The notes under the pieces are model-generated. The model was given only the letters and a program-made list of their open reading frames with translations. It had not been told where the DNA came from and ran no database searches. 64,000 bases of DNA, taken from Polynucleobacter sp. VK25 (GTDB lineage: Bacteria; Pseudomonadota; Gammaproteobacteria; Burkholderiales; Burkholderiaceae). A program made the position numbers and the translations under genes. Below, piece after piece: positions 30,182 to 39,193 of this stretch. Positions within the stretch are counted from its first letter, which is position 1. Each line of letters opens with the position of its first letter. Where the stretch lies: positions 496,001 through 560,000 of the forward strand of contig NZ_CP061288.1 of the NCBI RefSeq assembly GCF_018687355.1, written 5' to 3'.

Positions 30182-31678
30182 TTACTCCTTGCGGCTAGGT
30201 GTCTGCCAATTCCTGCAAAGACTGAAGTCAAATTTTGACAAAACTCGGCCAAATCGCTCAATTTCCAGGCTGTCCAAGGGCTCACATACCTCAAAAGCAG
30301 ATTTATCGCCTACTGGTATAGGGTGAGGCATGCCTGACCAGTTAATCAGCAGTACATTTGCCCCCGTTGGTAAATTCCCAAACCATAGATCAAACTGATC
30401 CTGTCTCTGATCTAAAACAAATACCGGGGTGGGAGATGCGTACCACGCAGCACGGCTACCTAAAGTCCAGTTTTGCACAGCAATGCCATTTGCTTTAGTT
30501 GCTTTCGCTAACTCTGCTGCTTTTTGACCTGCCACTTTCCAGCCATATAAATCTGCAATTGGATTGGATTTGATTGATGCTGAGCTAATCCCGCCAGAGA
30601 AAACATACCCAAAGCCAATGCAACACAAGATTATTTGGATGAAAAATAAAATACGTATCCATTGGCGATGCTGTGTGGCCCAGGCTTTTGCTAAACCAAT
30701 TCCGGCAAATGGCGCCAGACAAAACCATGCTGGTGAAGTCCAATGAGGAAGTCCACCCCCGCCAGAGAGGCTTACAAAGATTGCAAAGGGAATGAAAAAG
30801 AACCCGAGGAGCGCAAGCAATGATATTTTTGTTGCGTGCATGCAGTCTTTTAAAAATATAAAAGACCCTAAGATAAATAAAGGGCCAAATACCAGTATCT
30901 GAATCCCAATGTAAGCGCCGAGTCTGCGCCAGAGCCACTCGCCACCACCTCCATGAGCCAGTTGATATTTAAACGAAATCCAATCGTTTGCCCAATTCCA
31001 ATATAGAACAGGGCTGATGAGTAGCAAGGCAACAATCACTGCTAGCCAAAAACCGACCTTGGTAATCCATGGTTTTCTTGGTGCGCTCAGGAAAACAAAT
31101 AACAGTGCAAATGCAGTAAAAGCCGCCGTATATTTACTGAGGCCCGCTAGACCCAATAAGACACCAGTAATAATCCAGTCACTAATTTCAAATTGATCTT
31201 TACTCAACCAACGTAGCGCCATCAACATCAGACCAAGACTTAAGGGTGCTAATAAAGTATCTGGTAGCAAACCAATTGCCAAAATATGCAACATGGGCGC
31301 AGCAATCACAACCAAGACTGCTAACAGGCCGCATAAATTTGCGGATGGAAGTGCACTTGTTAGATAGCCCGCATTACGTCCGCGAATCAAGTGATGTATT
31401 TCGACCGTTACTTTATAGACCAAGTAAGCGGAAAGAGCCCAAAGAAGTTCTGGGATTAAACGAATGATTCCCTCTGAAGAGGTGAGTGCCACCAGGGGCC
31501 ACTGAATCCAACCCACCAAAGGTGGATGATCAAAATAGCTCCAGGCTAAATGTTGGGCATACAGGGCATAGTGAGCCTCATCAACTGAGAACTCAATTGA
31601 AAAGCCTAAGACCAGATGCACTACTGCGGCAATCAAGATGCAGATTGCAGCCCAGCTGGAAGGTGATTGATGGCGCAT
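30182..31678 (-). CDS. GT39-family membrane glycosyltransferase (ArnT/PMT type)
   Basis: 498 residues with around a dozen hydrophobic segments. Near the N-terminus FSVDEAHYALYAQHLAWSYFDHPPLVGW has the acidic DE catalytic region of polyprenyl-phosphate-sugar dependent transferases such as ArnT and protein mannosyltransferases. A soluble C-terminal region of about 100 residues follows. It probably moves a sugar from an undecaprenyl phosphate carrier to an acceptor on the outer face of the inner membrane; donor and acceptor are unknown. It is the first gene of a five-gene minus-strand operon. Confidence 0.87.
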   Translation of the reverse strand: MRHQSPSSWAAICILIAAVVHLVLGFSIEFSVDEAHYALYAQHLAWSYFDHPPLVGWIQWPLVALTSSEGIIRLIPELLWALSAYLVYKVTVEIHHLIRGRNAGYLTSALPSANLCGLLAVLVVIAAPMLHILAIGLLPDTLLAPLSLGLMLMALRWLSKDQFEISDWIITGVLLGLAGLSKYTAAFTAFALLFVFLSAPRKPWITKVGFWLAVIVALLLISPVLYWNWANDWISFKYQLAHGGGGEWLWRRLGAYIGIQILVFGPLFILGSFIFLKDCMHATKISLLALLGFFFIPFAIFVSLSGGGGLPHWTSPAWFCLAPFAGIGLAKAWATQHRQWIRILFFIQIILCCIGFGYVFSGGISSASIKSNPIADLYGWKVAGQKAAELAKATKANGIAVQNWTLGSRAAWYASPTPVFVLDQRQDQFDLWFGNLPTGANVLLINWSGMPHPIPVGDKSAFEVCEPLDSLEIERFGRVLSKFDFSLCRNWQTPSRKE

Positions 31679-31725
31679 AGGATGATTTTAGACTCACGGA
31701 GGTGATTCTTTGGGACAATTGAGAC

Positions 31726-32523
31726 ATGTTCAAGAAAGGTCTATTACTTTTAGTCATCAGCACAGCATTATTGTTGGCTGGATGCGCTGGATTGGGCGGC
31801 GATTCTGTACAAAACGAAGCTGGACAGCCATTTAATGCAGATCAATTGCCAGCCCAAGAGGATTTGCCTAAATTCTCGGCCGAGACTGCACGTGATGGCA
31901 TGCCCAATGGTTGGAATTTTTATCGCATAGCGCCATTTAAAAAGAATACGGTGTATCGCCTTGAAAACTACCAAGGCAAAACGGTGCTTAGCGCAAACTC
32001 GAAGACATCCGCTTCTGGATTGGCTGTGAAGTTACGCCCGCGCCAGGCAGCGAACTTATTTCTGCAGTGGGAGTGGAAGGCGCTTAGCCCAATTGCCAAT
32101 GCTGATAATGCGGATGGCTATACCGATGATGCACCACTACGCATATTAGTTGCATTTGATGGCAACAAATCTAAGTTACCCTTAAAAGAAAAAATGACCT
32201 TTGAGATGGCCAATCTTATTAGTGGGCAAGAGATGCCTTATGCAACCTTGATGTATATCTGGTCTGGAAAATCCCCTGTCGATACCATCATTACTAATGC
32301 CCATACTTCTCGAGTCAAAATGATTGTGGTGGATTCTGGTTGGGATAATTTAGGTCAGTGGCATAAGCATCAACGCGATTTAGCGGCCGACTATAGGCGT
32401 GCTTATGGCGAAGCGCCAGGTGAAGTCATTGGTATTGCCTTGCTTACTGATACTGATAACACCAAATCAGAAACACGTGCTTTCTACGGCGATATTGAAT
32501 TGCTTCGCAAGAATTCAAAATAA
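31726..32523 (+). CDS. DUF3047 lipoprotein
   Basis: 265 residues. The signal has a clear lipobox LLAGC with Cys20, followed by a Gly-rich linker. The remaining 200 residues match DUF3047 in style: NTVYRLENYQGKTVLSA, LQWEWKAL, DDAPLRILVAFDG and IGIALLTDTDNT blocks. The fold resembles a carbohydrate-binding beta sandwich, but no function is established. It is divergent from the GT39 gene and convergent with copA. Confidence 0.85.
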   Translation: MFKKGLLLLVISTALLLAGCAGLGGDSVQNEAGQPFNADQLPAQEDLPKFSAETARDGMPNGWNFYRIAPFKKNTVYRLENYQGKTVLSANSKTSASGLAVKLRPRQAANLFLQWEWKALSPIANADNADGYTDDAPLRILVAFDGNKSKLPLKEKMTFEMANLISGQEMPYATLMYIWSGKSPVDTIITNAHTSRVKMIVVDSGWDNLGQWHKHQRDLAADYRRAYGEAPGEVIGIALLTDTDNTKSETRAFYGDIELLRKNSK

Positions 32524-32543
32524 ACAGAGTATTAAAAATTTTT

Positions 32544-32564
32544 GTTCTTTGTTCTTTGTTTTTT
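32544..32564. repeat. Three tandem 7-base units at the DUF3047/copA junction
   Basis: GTTCTTT occurs twice in direct tandem (32544-32557) and is followed by GTTTTTT. It lies between the convergent stops of the DUF3047 gene and copA, so it does not alter a protein except for touching the copA stop. It may be slippage-prone or supply T-rich termination. Confidence 0.6.
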
Positions 32565-34851
32565 ATTGTTGGGCAGGGCGCCAACGTTTCAGCAGCAGTG
32601 CATTGCTGAGAACACAGAAGCTTGATAGCGCCATGGCGCTTCCAGCAAGCATGGGTGAGAGATAGCCCAATGCGGCCAAGGGGATGCCGGTGGCATTAAA
32701 GATAAATGCCCAGAATAAATTTTGCTGAATCTTTTTCCATGTCCGCTTAGAAATATCAATTGCATTTGCTACTAAATTAGGGTCACCTCTCATTAGGGTG
32801 ATGCCGGCCGCCTGCATTGCTACGTCAGTACCCGTAGACATTGCCATACCCACATCTGCAGTCGCTAGAGCAGGGGCATCGTTTACGCCATCACCCACCA
32901 TCGCGACGTATTGACGTGCACCATCTTGCAACTGGAGTTTGCGAATGATCTCCGCTTTATCGCTCGGCATAATTTGCGCAAATACTTCTTTAATGCCGAT
33001 CGTTTTTGCAACGCGATTAGCAGCAGCGATATTGTCGCCAGAAAGCATTACCGCACATATACCGAGGTGATGCAAAGAGCTTATGGCCTCTTTAGCATTA
33101 TCTTTAAGCTCATCTCCAAAAGCGAGAATGGCAATTGGTGTCGAGAGTGCTTGGGCTGATGTAGATGATTCATTAGCCATCAACACACTCACTGTTTGAC
33201 CGGCATCAAAACAGGCCTGCGCTTTTTCCAGTATTACAGTGTGATGACCATTGCCCTTTAGGGATGCAATGCTTTGTAGGCTCAGGCTCTGACCTATAAA
33301 AGCGCCTGAACTGGGTTTGCCGCTGATACCAATACCAGGCATGGCTTTGCTATCGGCTGGGGTAATGGGGCTCAATCCCTTTTGCTTAGTAGCATCTAGT
33401 AGGGCCTTTGCCAGAGGATGCTCGCTTCCTAGTTGCAGGCCTGCGGCAGTTTCCAAGATGTCATCATTGGCATAAGCGCTTGATAGTGGAATGATTTCTA
33501 GCAGTCTCGGTTTACCAATTGTGAGCGTACCCGTTTTATCAAAGGCAACCACATTCAAGCGATGTGCTAACTCTAGAACTTGAGGGTCCTTAATAAGGAT
33601 GCCATAGCGTGCTGCTACGCCAGTTCCTGCCATGATGGCTGCGGGTGTTGCAAGACCTAGAGCACATGGACATGCAATTACAAGAACGGAGACCGCTCGC
33701 AAAATGGCAATCGATGCAGAGTCTAAATAAAACCAGTTCGCCAATCCAGTGATCAATGCAATCACAATGACGCTTGGTACAAATATAGCGCTGACTTGAT
33801 CAACCAATTTTTGTATGGGCGCTTTTTGCGTCTGCGCATCTTCTACCATGGAGATGATTTTGGAGAGTACGCTCTCGACCCCCACTGCTTGGGCTTGAAT
33901 AACCAATAAGCCTTCGCCGTTGAGTGAGCCGCCGATCACTTTTTCGTCAATATGTTTTTTAACGGGATCGCTTTCTCCGGTGAGTAGAGATTCATCAACA
34001 TGGCTCTTGCCAAGTAAGATCACTCCATCGACAGGAATGCGCTCACCAGGCAATACCAATACGCGGTCATTTGGAAATACTTGATCTAGTGGGAGATCAC
34101 GATATTGGTCTAATGCAGAGTTTTCGGAGATGACGATATTGCGCTCAATGACTTTAGCGTGCTCTGGCCATAGTTTTTGTAAAGCACGTATTGCTTCACT
34201 AGTTTGTTGTTTGGCTCGCGCTTCTAACCATTTACCAAGTATGACCATGCAGATGATGACTGCGGATCCCTCGAAGTAAAGTTCGTGACTTGCATGAGGT
34301 GATGCAATCATTTGGTAGACACTCAGTCCGTATGCTGCACTCGTACCCAGTGCTACCAACAAATCCATATTGCCAACACCTGCCATCAGAGATTTGAAGC
34401 CTGCTTTATAAAAGCGCCAACCTAAGAAGAATTGCACTGGAGTTGCGAGTAACAACTGCCACTGTGGTGACAAAGACCAATGAATGCCAAATGGCATGAG
34501 GAACATGGGCAAAAAGAGTGGGGCAGAGAGTGCGAAGCCCAAAATAACGCGGCCTAGGCCATCTGCACCCCAGAATAATCTAGAGGGCGCCAACTCTGGA
34601 GTTGCGTGGGGGCTGCTGATTTTGGCTGAATAGCCTGTTTTTTGTACTAAAGCGATGATTTCATCAATTTTGACCCCAGAATCTGCTTTTAGGCGAATTT
34701 TGGCTTGTTCGGTGGCCAAATTCACGCTAGCAGCCTCAACCCCGGGAATCTTGTCTAAAGCCTTCTCAACCCTGCCAACACAGGAGGCGCAGGTCATGCC
34801 GCCGATATCGAGAGTAAAAAGCTCTGGATTGGTGTCTTTTTGGGGTCTCAT
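32563..34851 (-). CDS. copA: Copper-exporting P1B-type ATPase
   Basis: 762 residues. One N-terminal heavy-metal-associated domain has GMTCASC (Cys21, Cys24). Eight transmembrane segments are expected. The intramembrane metal site is CPC in VIACPCALGLATPA, the phosphorylated Asp is in FDKTGTLT, and the hinge is MVGDGVNDAPALA. The CPC type indicates Cu(I) efflux from the cytoplasm. It is divergent from a CopZ-like chaperone with only 51 bases between. No clear CueR operator is visible in that gap. Confidence 0.94.
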   Translation of the reverse strand: MRPQKDTNPELFTLDIGGMTCASCVGRVEKALDKIPGVEAASVNLATEQAKIRLKADSGVKIDEIIALVQKTGYSAKISSPHATPELAPSRLFWGADGLGRVILGFALSAPLFLPMFLMPFGIHWSLSPQWQLLLATPVQFFLGWRFYKAGFKSLMAGVGNMDLLVALGTSAAYGLSVYQMIASPHASHELYFEGSAVIICMVILGKWLEARAKQQTSEAIRALQKLWPEHAKVIERNIVISENSALDQYRDLPLDQVFPNDRVLVLPGERIPVDGVILLGKSHVDESLLTGESDPVKKHIDEKVIGGSLNGEGLLVIQAQAVGVESVLSKIISMVEDAQTQKAPIQKLVDQVSAIFVPSVIVIALITGLANWFYLDSASIAILRAVSVLVIACPCALGLATPAAIMAGTGVAARYGILIKDPQVLELAHRLNVVAFDKTGTLTIGKPRLLEIIPLSSAYANDDILETAAGLQLGSEHPLAKALLDATKQKGLSPITPADSKAMPGIGISGKPSSGAFIGQSLSLQSIASLKGNGHHTVILEKAQACFDAGQTVSVLMANESSTSAQALSTPIAILAFGDELKDNAKEAISSLHHLGICAVMLSGDNIAAANRVAKTIGIKEVFAQIMPSDKAEIIRKLQLQDGARQYVAMVGDGVNDAPALATADVGMAMSTGTDVAMQAAGITLMRGDPNLVANAIDISKRTWKKIQQNLFWAFIFNATGIPLAALGYLSPMLAGSAMALSSFCVLSNALLLKRWRPAQQ

Positions 34852-34902
34852 ATAGAAGATAATCTACTCCATGCAAGCCGTATTCACCTCTAAAGGGCCT
34901 AT

Positions 34903-35094
34903 ATGTTGAGTTTGAAAGTATCCGGAATGACTTGTGGAGGCTGTATTAATGCCGTTACTCGGGCAATTCAGGCTGAGGACCCGCAAGCAAAAGTGCAGGC
35001 AGATTTGGCGAGTCAGACGGTCACGCTTGAGACAACCTTATCCCCCGCTCAGGCAAGCCAGTTAATAACAGATGCGGGCTTTCCAGTAGCTTAA
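34903..35094 (+). CDS. copZ: Copper chaperone, heavy-metal-associated domain
   Basis: 63 residues forming a single HMA domain with VSGMTCGGCINAV, the two Cys that bind Cu(I). The size and beta-alpha-beta-beta-alpha-beta pattern match CopZ. It likely hands copper to the CopA ATPase encoded divergently. AAAGGGCC upstream is a possible ribosome binding site. Confidence 0.9.
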   Translation: MLSLKVSGMTCGGCINAVTRAIQAEDPQAKVQADLASQTVTLETTLSPAQASQLITDAGFPVA

Positions 35095-35163
35095 TAGCAA
35101 TTGTTTAGAATGTCGGCAAACCTAACAAAACCCGTAGTTTTTGTACCCAAAGGATCGTGATTT

Positions 35164-35811
35164 ATGTTCTTCAGTAAGTTAATGCCTCACGATGGTAATT
35201 TCTTCGAGCTATTCAATGAGCATGCAAGCAATATCGTTGCAGCCTCCGAATCTTTTTTAAAGTTTGTCGAGCATTACGGCGATGACGCCCTACGTGCCAA
35301 GTACACCCAAGACGTTGATAAAGCAGAGCACGCTTGTGATGATGTGGTGAAAGAGGTACACCGTCGTTTGCACAAAACTTTTATTACGCCCATCGATCGC
35401 GATCAAATTTTTTCACTCATCAATACGATGGATGATGTGGCTGACTTATTGCAAAACGGTACAGAAGCAATGCATTTGTATAACGTAAAGCAAATGACGC
35501 CAGAGATGTTGCAGATGGCAGAGCTTTGTAATCAGTGCTGCATCAGCATGAAGAATGCTGTTGCGACATTGAAAGATATTTCCGATCCAGAAGTGGCTAA
35601 AGCCGCATTAAAGACTTGCGATGAGATTGACCACCTAGAGTCTGGGGCTGACCGCCTTTTATCTACTGCTATTACTAGACTTTTCCGTGAAGATATCGAG
35701 GTGCGCGAGCTAATTAAATGCCAGCGTATTTACGAGTTGCTTGAGGAAGTTACCGATAAATGTGAGGATGTTGCCAATTTAGTTGAAGGCATCGTTCTTG
35801 AAAACTCTTAA
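35164..35811 (+). CDS. DUF47 (PhoU-like) phosphate transport accessory protein
   Basis: 215 residues, predicted wholly helical, with the PhoU-like acidic metal-binding pattern: KYTQDVDKAEHACDDVVKEVHRRL near residue 40, DRDQIFSLINTMDDVADLL near residue 78, and ECQRIYELLEEVTDKCEDVAN-like C-terminal helices. In the family this protein is coded just before Pit transporters and is thought to control them. Here Pit starts 11 bases later. A well placed AAAGGATCG precedes the start. Confidence 0.9.
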   Translation: MFFSKLMPHDGNFFELFNEHASNIVAASESFLKFVEHYGDDALRAKYTQDVDKAEHACDDVVKEVHRRLHKTFITPIDRDQIFSLINTMDDVADLLQNGTEAMHLYNVKQMTPEMLQMAELCNQCCISMKNAVATLKDISDPEVAKAALKTCDEIDHLESGADRLLSTAITRLFREDIEVRELIKCQRIYELLEEVTDKCEDVANLVEGIVLENS

Positions 35812-35822
35812 GGCGAATTAAG

Positions 35823-36833
35823 TTGCCAGCGACAGAAGTAGCTTTTTGGGTTGTAGCGCTCTTAGTGGCGCTTGCTCTTGCGTTCGATTTCATGAATGGA
35901 TTTCATGATGCGGCCAACTCTATTGCGACGGTTGTTTCAACCGGGGTTTTAAAGCCACAGCAAGCAGTTGTCTTTGCAGCCTTCTTTAACTTTCTTGCAA
36001 TCTTCATTTTTCATCTAAGCGTAGCTGCAACTGTAGGCAAGGGAATTGTTCATCCTGCAGCGGTTGATTTGCATGTCATATTTGGTGCCCTAGTAGGCGC
36101 GATTATCTGGAACGTGATTACTTGGTATTACGGCATTCCATCTAGCTCATCTCATGCTTTGATCGGTGGCTTGGTCGGAGCGGCATTGCCTAAGGCGGGC
36201 ATGGATGGCTTAGTTTGGTCCGGAGTCATCAAAACGGTTTCCTTTATTTTTATTTCCCCTTTGGTTGGCTTCCTACTTGGTTCTTTGATGATGTTGCTAG
36301 TAGCTTGGGTTTGTAGAAATGCTAACTTAGCTAAAACAGACCGTTGGTTCCGTCGTTTGCAATTGGTATCTGCAAGCGCCTACAGTTTGGGTCACGGTGG
36401 TAATGATGCTCAAAAAACGATCGGCATTATTTGGCTCTTACTCATCATCACTGGGTACGCCGAAGCTAGCGCCAAGATGCCGCCAACTTGGACAATTATT
36501 TCTTGTTATATCGCGATTGCAATGGGCACGATGTTTGGCGGTTGGCGAATTGTGAAAACTATGGGGCAGAAGCTCACTAAACTAAAACCAGTAGGTGGTT
36601 TCTGCGCAGAAACTGGCGGTGCAATCACCTTATTTGCAGCGACAGCAATTGGTATTCCCGTTTCCACTACCCACACAATTACTGGGGCTATTGTTGGTGT
36701 TGGATCAACTCAACGCGCTAGCGCGGTTCGCTGGGGAGTTGCTGGAAACATCGTTTGGGCTTGGATCTTCACTATCCCAGCCACTGCTTTGATGTCAATG
36801 GCGGTTTACTACTTGAGTCTGATGATTTTTTGA
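35823..36833 (+). CDS. pit: Low-affinity inorganic phosphate transporter Pit
   Basis: 336 residues, polytopic. It starts at a TTG at 35823 close after the DUF47 gene; no better start is available before the first conserved segment. The two inverted repeats of the PiT family are visible: GFHDAANSIATVVSTGVL near residue 26 and GHGGNDAQKTIGII near residue 190, each with the family's conserved N-D signature. PiT proteins import metal-phosphate complexes with protons. The length is at the short end, without a large cytoplasmic loop, as typical when DUF47 accompanies it. Confidence 0.93.
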   Translation: MPATEVAFWVVALLVALALAFDFMNGFHDAANSIATVVSTGVLKPQQAVVFAAFFNFLAIFIFHLSVAATVGKGIVHPAAVDLHVIFGALVGAIIWNVITWYYGIPSSSSHALIGGLVGAALPKAGMDGLVWSGVIKTVSFIFISPLVGFLLGSLMMLLVAWVCRNANLAKTDRWFRRLQLVSASAYSLGHGGNDAQKTIGIIWLLLIITGYAEASAKMPPTWTIISCYIAIAMGTMFGGWRIVKTMGQKLTKLKPVGGFCAETGGAITLFAATAIGIPVSTTHTITGAIVGVGSTQRASAVRWGVAGNIVWAWIFTIPATALMSMAVYYLSLMIF

Positions 36834-36918
36834 GACGTTAAAAAGTAAGTGATTAATGTCACTTTCAGCAATTATTTGCAGCTACGAGTAAGCTAGCGCT
36901 AATTTAAGAAAATACTTG

Positions 36919-36941
36919 AAACCTAGATACATTCTAGGTTT
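36919..36941 (+). terminator. Hairpin between pit and apbC, weak terminator or leader hairpin
   Basis: A perfect 9-base stem (AAACCTAGA at 36919-36927 with TCTAGGTTT at 36933-36941) has a TACAT loop and is followed by an AT-rich but not pure-T tail. It ends about 10 bases before the apbC Shine-Dalgarno, so it could terminate pit transcription weakly or structure the apbC leader. Confidence 0.45.
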
Positions 36942-36961
36942 ATTCATATTAGGAGAAGGTA

Positions 36962-38050
36962 GTGTCAGTTACAGCAGAGTCAGTACAGGCAGCACTCAAA
37001 AACTTAGTCGACCCTAATACCAAGGTTGATTTTGTCACTGCAAAGAATATTAAAAATCTCCGCGTAGAAGACGGCAACGTTTCTTTGGATATCGTGCTGG
37101 GCTATCCAGCTAAGAGCCAGTTTGATTCAATTCGTAAGTCAGTGATCAATGCTTTGCGTGAGTTACCTGGCGTAAAGAATGTGAGCGCCAATATATCCAG
37201 TCAAATCGTTGCGCATGCAGTACAACGTGGTGTCAAATTATTACCAGGCGTAAAAAATATTATTGCAGTTGCGAGTGGCAAGGGTGGAGTAGGGAAGTCC
37301 ACAACAGCAGTGAACTTGGCACTAGCACTTGCAGCCGAGGGTGCGCAGGTCGGAATTTTAGATGCGGATATCTATGGACCCAGCCAGCCTATGATGTTGG
37401 GCATCACTGGTAGACCGGACTCTATTGAAGAAAATACAATTGAACCAATGGAAGCCTATGGTTTACAGGCAAGCTCGATTGGTTTCTTGATCGATGATGA
37501 TGCCCCAATGGTTTGGCGTGGTCCGATGGTCACCTCTGCTCTTGAGCAATTACTCCGTCAAACCCGTTGGCGTGATTTGGATTACTTGATTGTGGATATG
37601 CCGCCTGGTACGGGTGACATTCAGCTCACTTTGGCGCAAAAGGTTCCTGTGACTGGATCAGTCATTGTTACTACGCCACAGGATATTGCTTTATTAGATG
37701 CACGCAAAGGCCTGAAGATGTTTGAGAAGGTAGGCGTGCCTATCATTGGCATTATTGAAAACATGAGTACTTACGTTTGTACAAAATGCGGACATGAAGA
37801 ACATGTGTTTGGTACTGGCGGCGGTGAGAAAATGTGTAAAGAATATGCGGTGGATTTCTTGGGCTCTTTACCGCTCAATCTTTCGATCCGTGAACAGGCC
37901 GACGCAGGTCGTCCAACGGTAGTAGCTGACCCTGATGGCGCTATTAGCGCGATATATAAAGGCATTGCTAGACAGGTTGCTATTCGTGTTGCTACTCTAT
38001 CAAAAGATATGAGCAGTAAATTTCCGAGCATTGTGGTTCAAAACACTTAA
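36962..38050 (+). CDS. apbC: Mrp/ApbC/NBP35-family Fe-S cluster carrier ATPase
   Basis: 362 residues from a GTG with AGGAGAAGG just upstream. The N-terminal DUF59/MIP18-like domain (1-90) is followed by a ParA-like ATPase with deviant Walker A GKGGVGKST at residues 106-114. The cluster-binding CxxC is Cys273/Cys276 in VCTKCG. The protein carries Fe-S clusters to apo-targets. It stands 14 bases ahead of the DUF3305-DUF3306-polyferredoxin-formate dehydrogenase genes, all Fe-S rich, which suggests it supplies clusters to that system. Confidence 0.92.
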   Translation: MSVTAESVQAALKNLVDPNTKVDFVTAKNIKNLRVEDGNVSLDIVLGYPAKSQFDSIRKSVINALRELPGVKNVSANISSQIVAHAVQRGVKLLPGVKNIIAVASGKGGVGKSTTAVNLALALAAEGAQVGILDADIYGPSQPMMLGITGRPDSIEENTIEPMEAYGLQASSIGFLIDDDAPMVWRGPMVTSALEQLLRQTRWRDLDYLIVDMPPGTGDIQLTLAQKVPVTGSVIVTTPQDIALLDARKGLKMFEKVGVPIIGIIENMSTYVCTKCGHEEHVFGTGGGEKMCKEYAVDFLGSLPLNLSIREQADAGRPTVVADPDGAISAIYKGIARQVAIRVATLSKDMSSKFPSIVVQNT

Positions 38051-38064
38051 GGCCCTGAATATTT

Positions 38065-38598
38065 ATGCGCTTTGCAGTGTTAATGCGTAAGCAAAAAATT
38101 GACAACCCATGGGTCTCGTACCGCTGGGCGCCTGCGGAAGTGCTACCTGATTTTGGGGAATTCCATAGCAATCAAAGCAATTCCATCTGGGGCCAATTTT
38201 TGGGAGCAGATGCGGATGGTGAATCCTGGTTATTTACAGGATATGAGCTTGACCTTTTTCCGGATGAGGCTGAGGGCTACTACCTGAATGTTTCCGCTAA
38301 ATCTCCAAGTTGGTTTGTGATGTGGCGCCTAGAGGAAGATGTTGAGCGCTATATTGATGAGCAATCTATTGCCTTGGCTAAGGCCGAGACAACGTTTGCT
38401 GTTCCACACCGTATTTGCGTCAGCTATAACGAGGCTGCGCGCTTGCTTGATGGCGGCGAGTCAGTGGATACCGTTCCGATGATTGAGGAGCACGCCGCTT
38501 GGTTGCAAGAGTACGTCAATGAAAACTATCGGCCTGAACCCAAAAAGCGTCATAAGCCTGCCTCATTCAAGGGTGCTGAACGCCCAAGGGAGGAGTGA
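38065..38598 (+). CDS. DUF3305 protein of formate dehydrogenase clusters
   Basis: 177 residues. It is recognised by VLMRKQKIDNPWVSYRWAPAEVLPD at the start and by its position: DUF3305 and DUF3306 genes sit ahead of periplasmic-type formate dehydrogenase genes in many betaproteobacteria. No catalytic motif is seen. The central part has a Trp/Phe-rich region (LNVSAKSPSWFVMWRLEED) and the C-terminus is Lys-rich. The role is unknown, probably assembly. Confidence 0.85.
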   Translation: MRFAVLMRKQKIDNPWVSYRWAPAEVLPDFGEFHSNQSNSIWGQFLGADADGESWLFTGYELDLFPDEAEGYYLNVSAKSPSWFVMWRLEEDVERYIDEQSIALAKAETTFAVPHRICVSYNEAARLLDGGESVDTVPMIEEHAAWLQEYVNENYRPEPKKRHKPASFKGAERPREE

Positions 38599-39182
38599 TG
38601 GCCGAGGGATTTTTAGGTCGTTGGTCTAAGCGTAAGGCGGGTAAGGAAGTCAACGAAGTTGATCCGCCAGAAAAAAAATTAGATATCCCCAATGAATCTT
38701 CGCAGGCATCACCTGTTCAGGTCTCTCCAGAAGAGGCCCCACCGCCTGCTACCTTGGAAGACGTAGCCAAGATCGATCGTCTTGATCCAGATTTTTCTGC
38801 TTTTATGAAGCCAGATGTAGACCCGGCTGTACAGCAAGCGGCCTTAAAGAAAATGTTTACTGATCCTCACTTCAACATCATGGATGGATTGGATATCTAT
38901 ATTGATGATTACAGCAAGCCAGATCCATTGCCCCCTGGAATGCTCGAGAGAATGGTTCAGAGCGATATGCTCAATCTGTTTAGCAAGTCGAGCGAAGAGA
39001 TTGCTGATGATGCCAAGCAAAGCATTAGCCAGGCGCCTAATCCGCAGCTAGAAGGCGACACATTGGCAGCCGAGCAGCAAAGTGATTTAACATCCACCCA
39101 ACAAATACCAGCTCCACTGGATGAAGTGTCGAATGAAGTGCTAAACGAACCATCCATTCAGTCCAAACAGAAAAAAACCTAA
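38598..39182 (+). CDS. DUF3306 protein of formate dehydrogenase clusters
   Basis: 194 residues from the ATG at 38598, which overlaps the DUF3305 stop (TGATG). The chain starts with a basic FLGRWSKRKAG segment, then a long Pro/Glu/Ser-rich disordered region, then a conserved core at about residues 60-120 (LDPDFSAFMKPDVDP and DGLDIYIDDYSKPDPLPPGML). The C-terminal 70 residues are again low-complexity. The function is unknown; the genomic link to formate dehydrogenase is the only guide. Confidence 0.85.
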   Translation: MAEGFLGRWSKRKAGKEVNEVDPPEKKLDIPNESSQASPVQVSPEEAPPPATLEDVAKIDRLDPDFSAFMKPDVDPAVQQAALKKMFTDPHFNIMDGLDIYIDDYSKPDPLPPGMLERMVQSDMLNLFSKSSEEIADDAKQSISQAPNPQLEGDTLAAEQQSDLTSTQQIPAPLDEVSNEVLNEPSIQSKQKKT

Positions 39183-39193
39183 GAAGATAGCGC

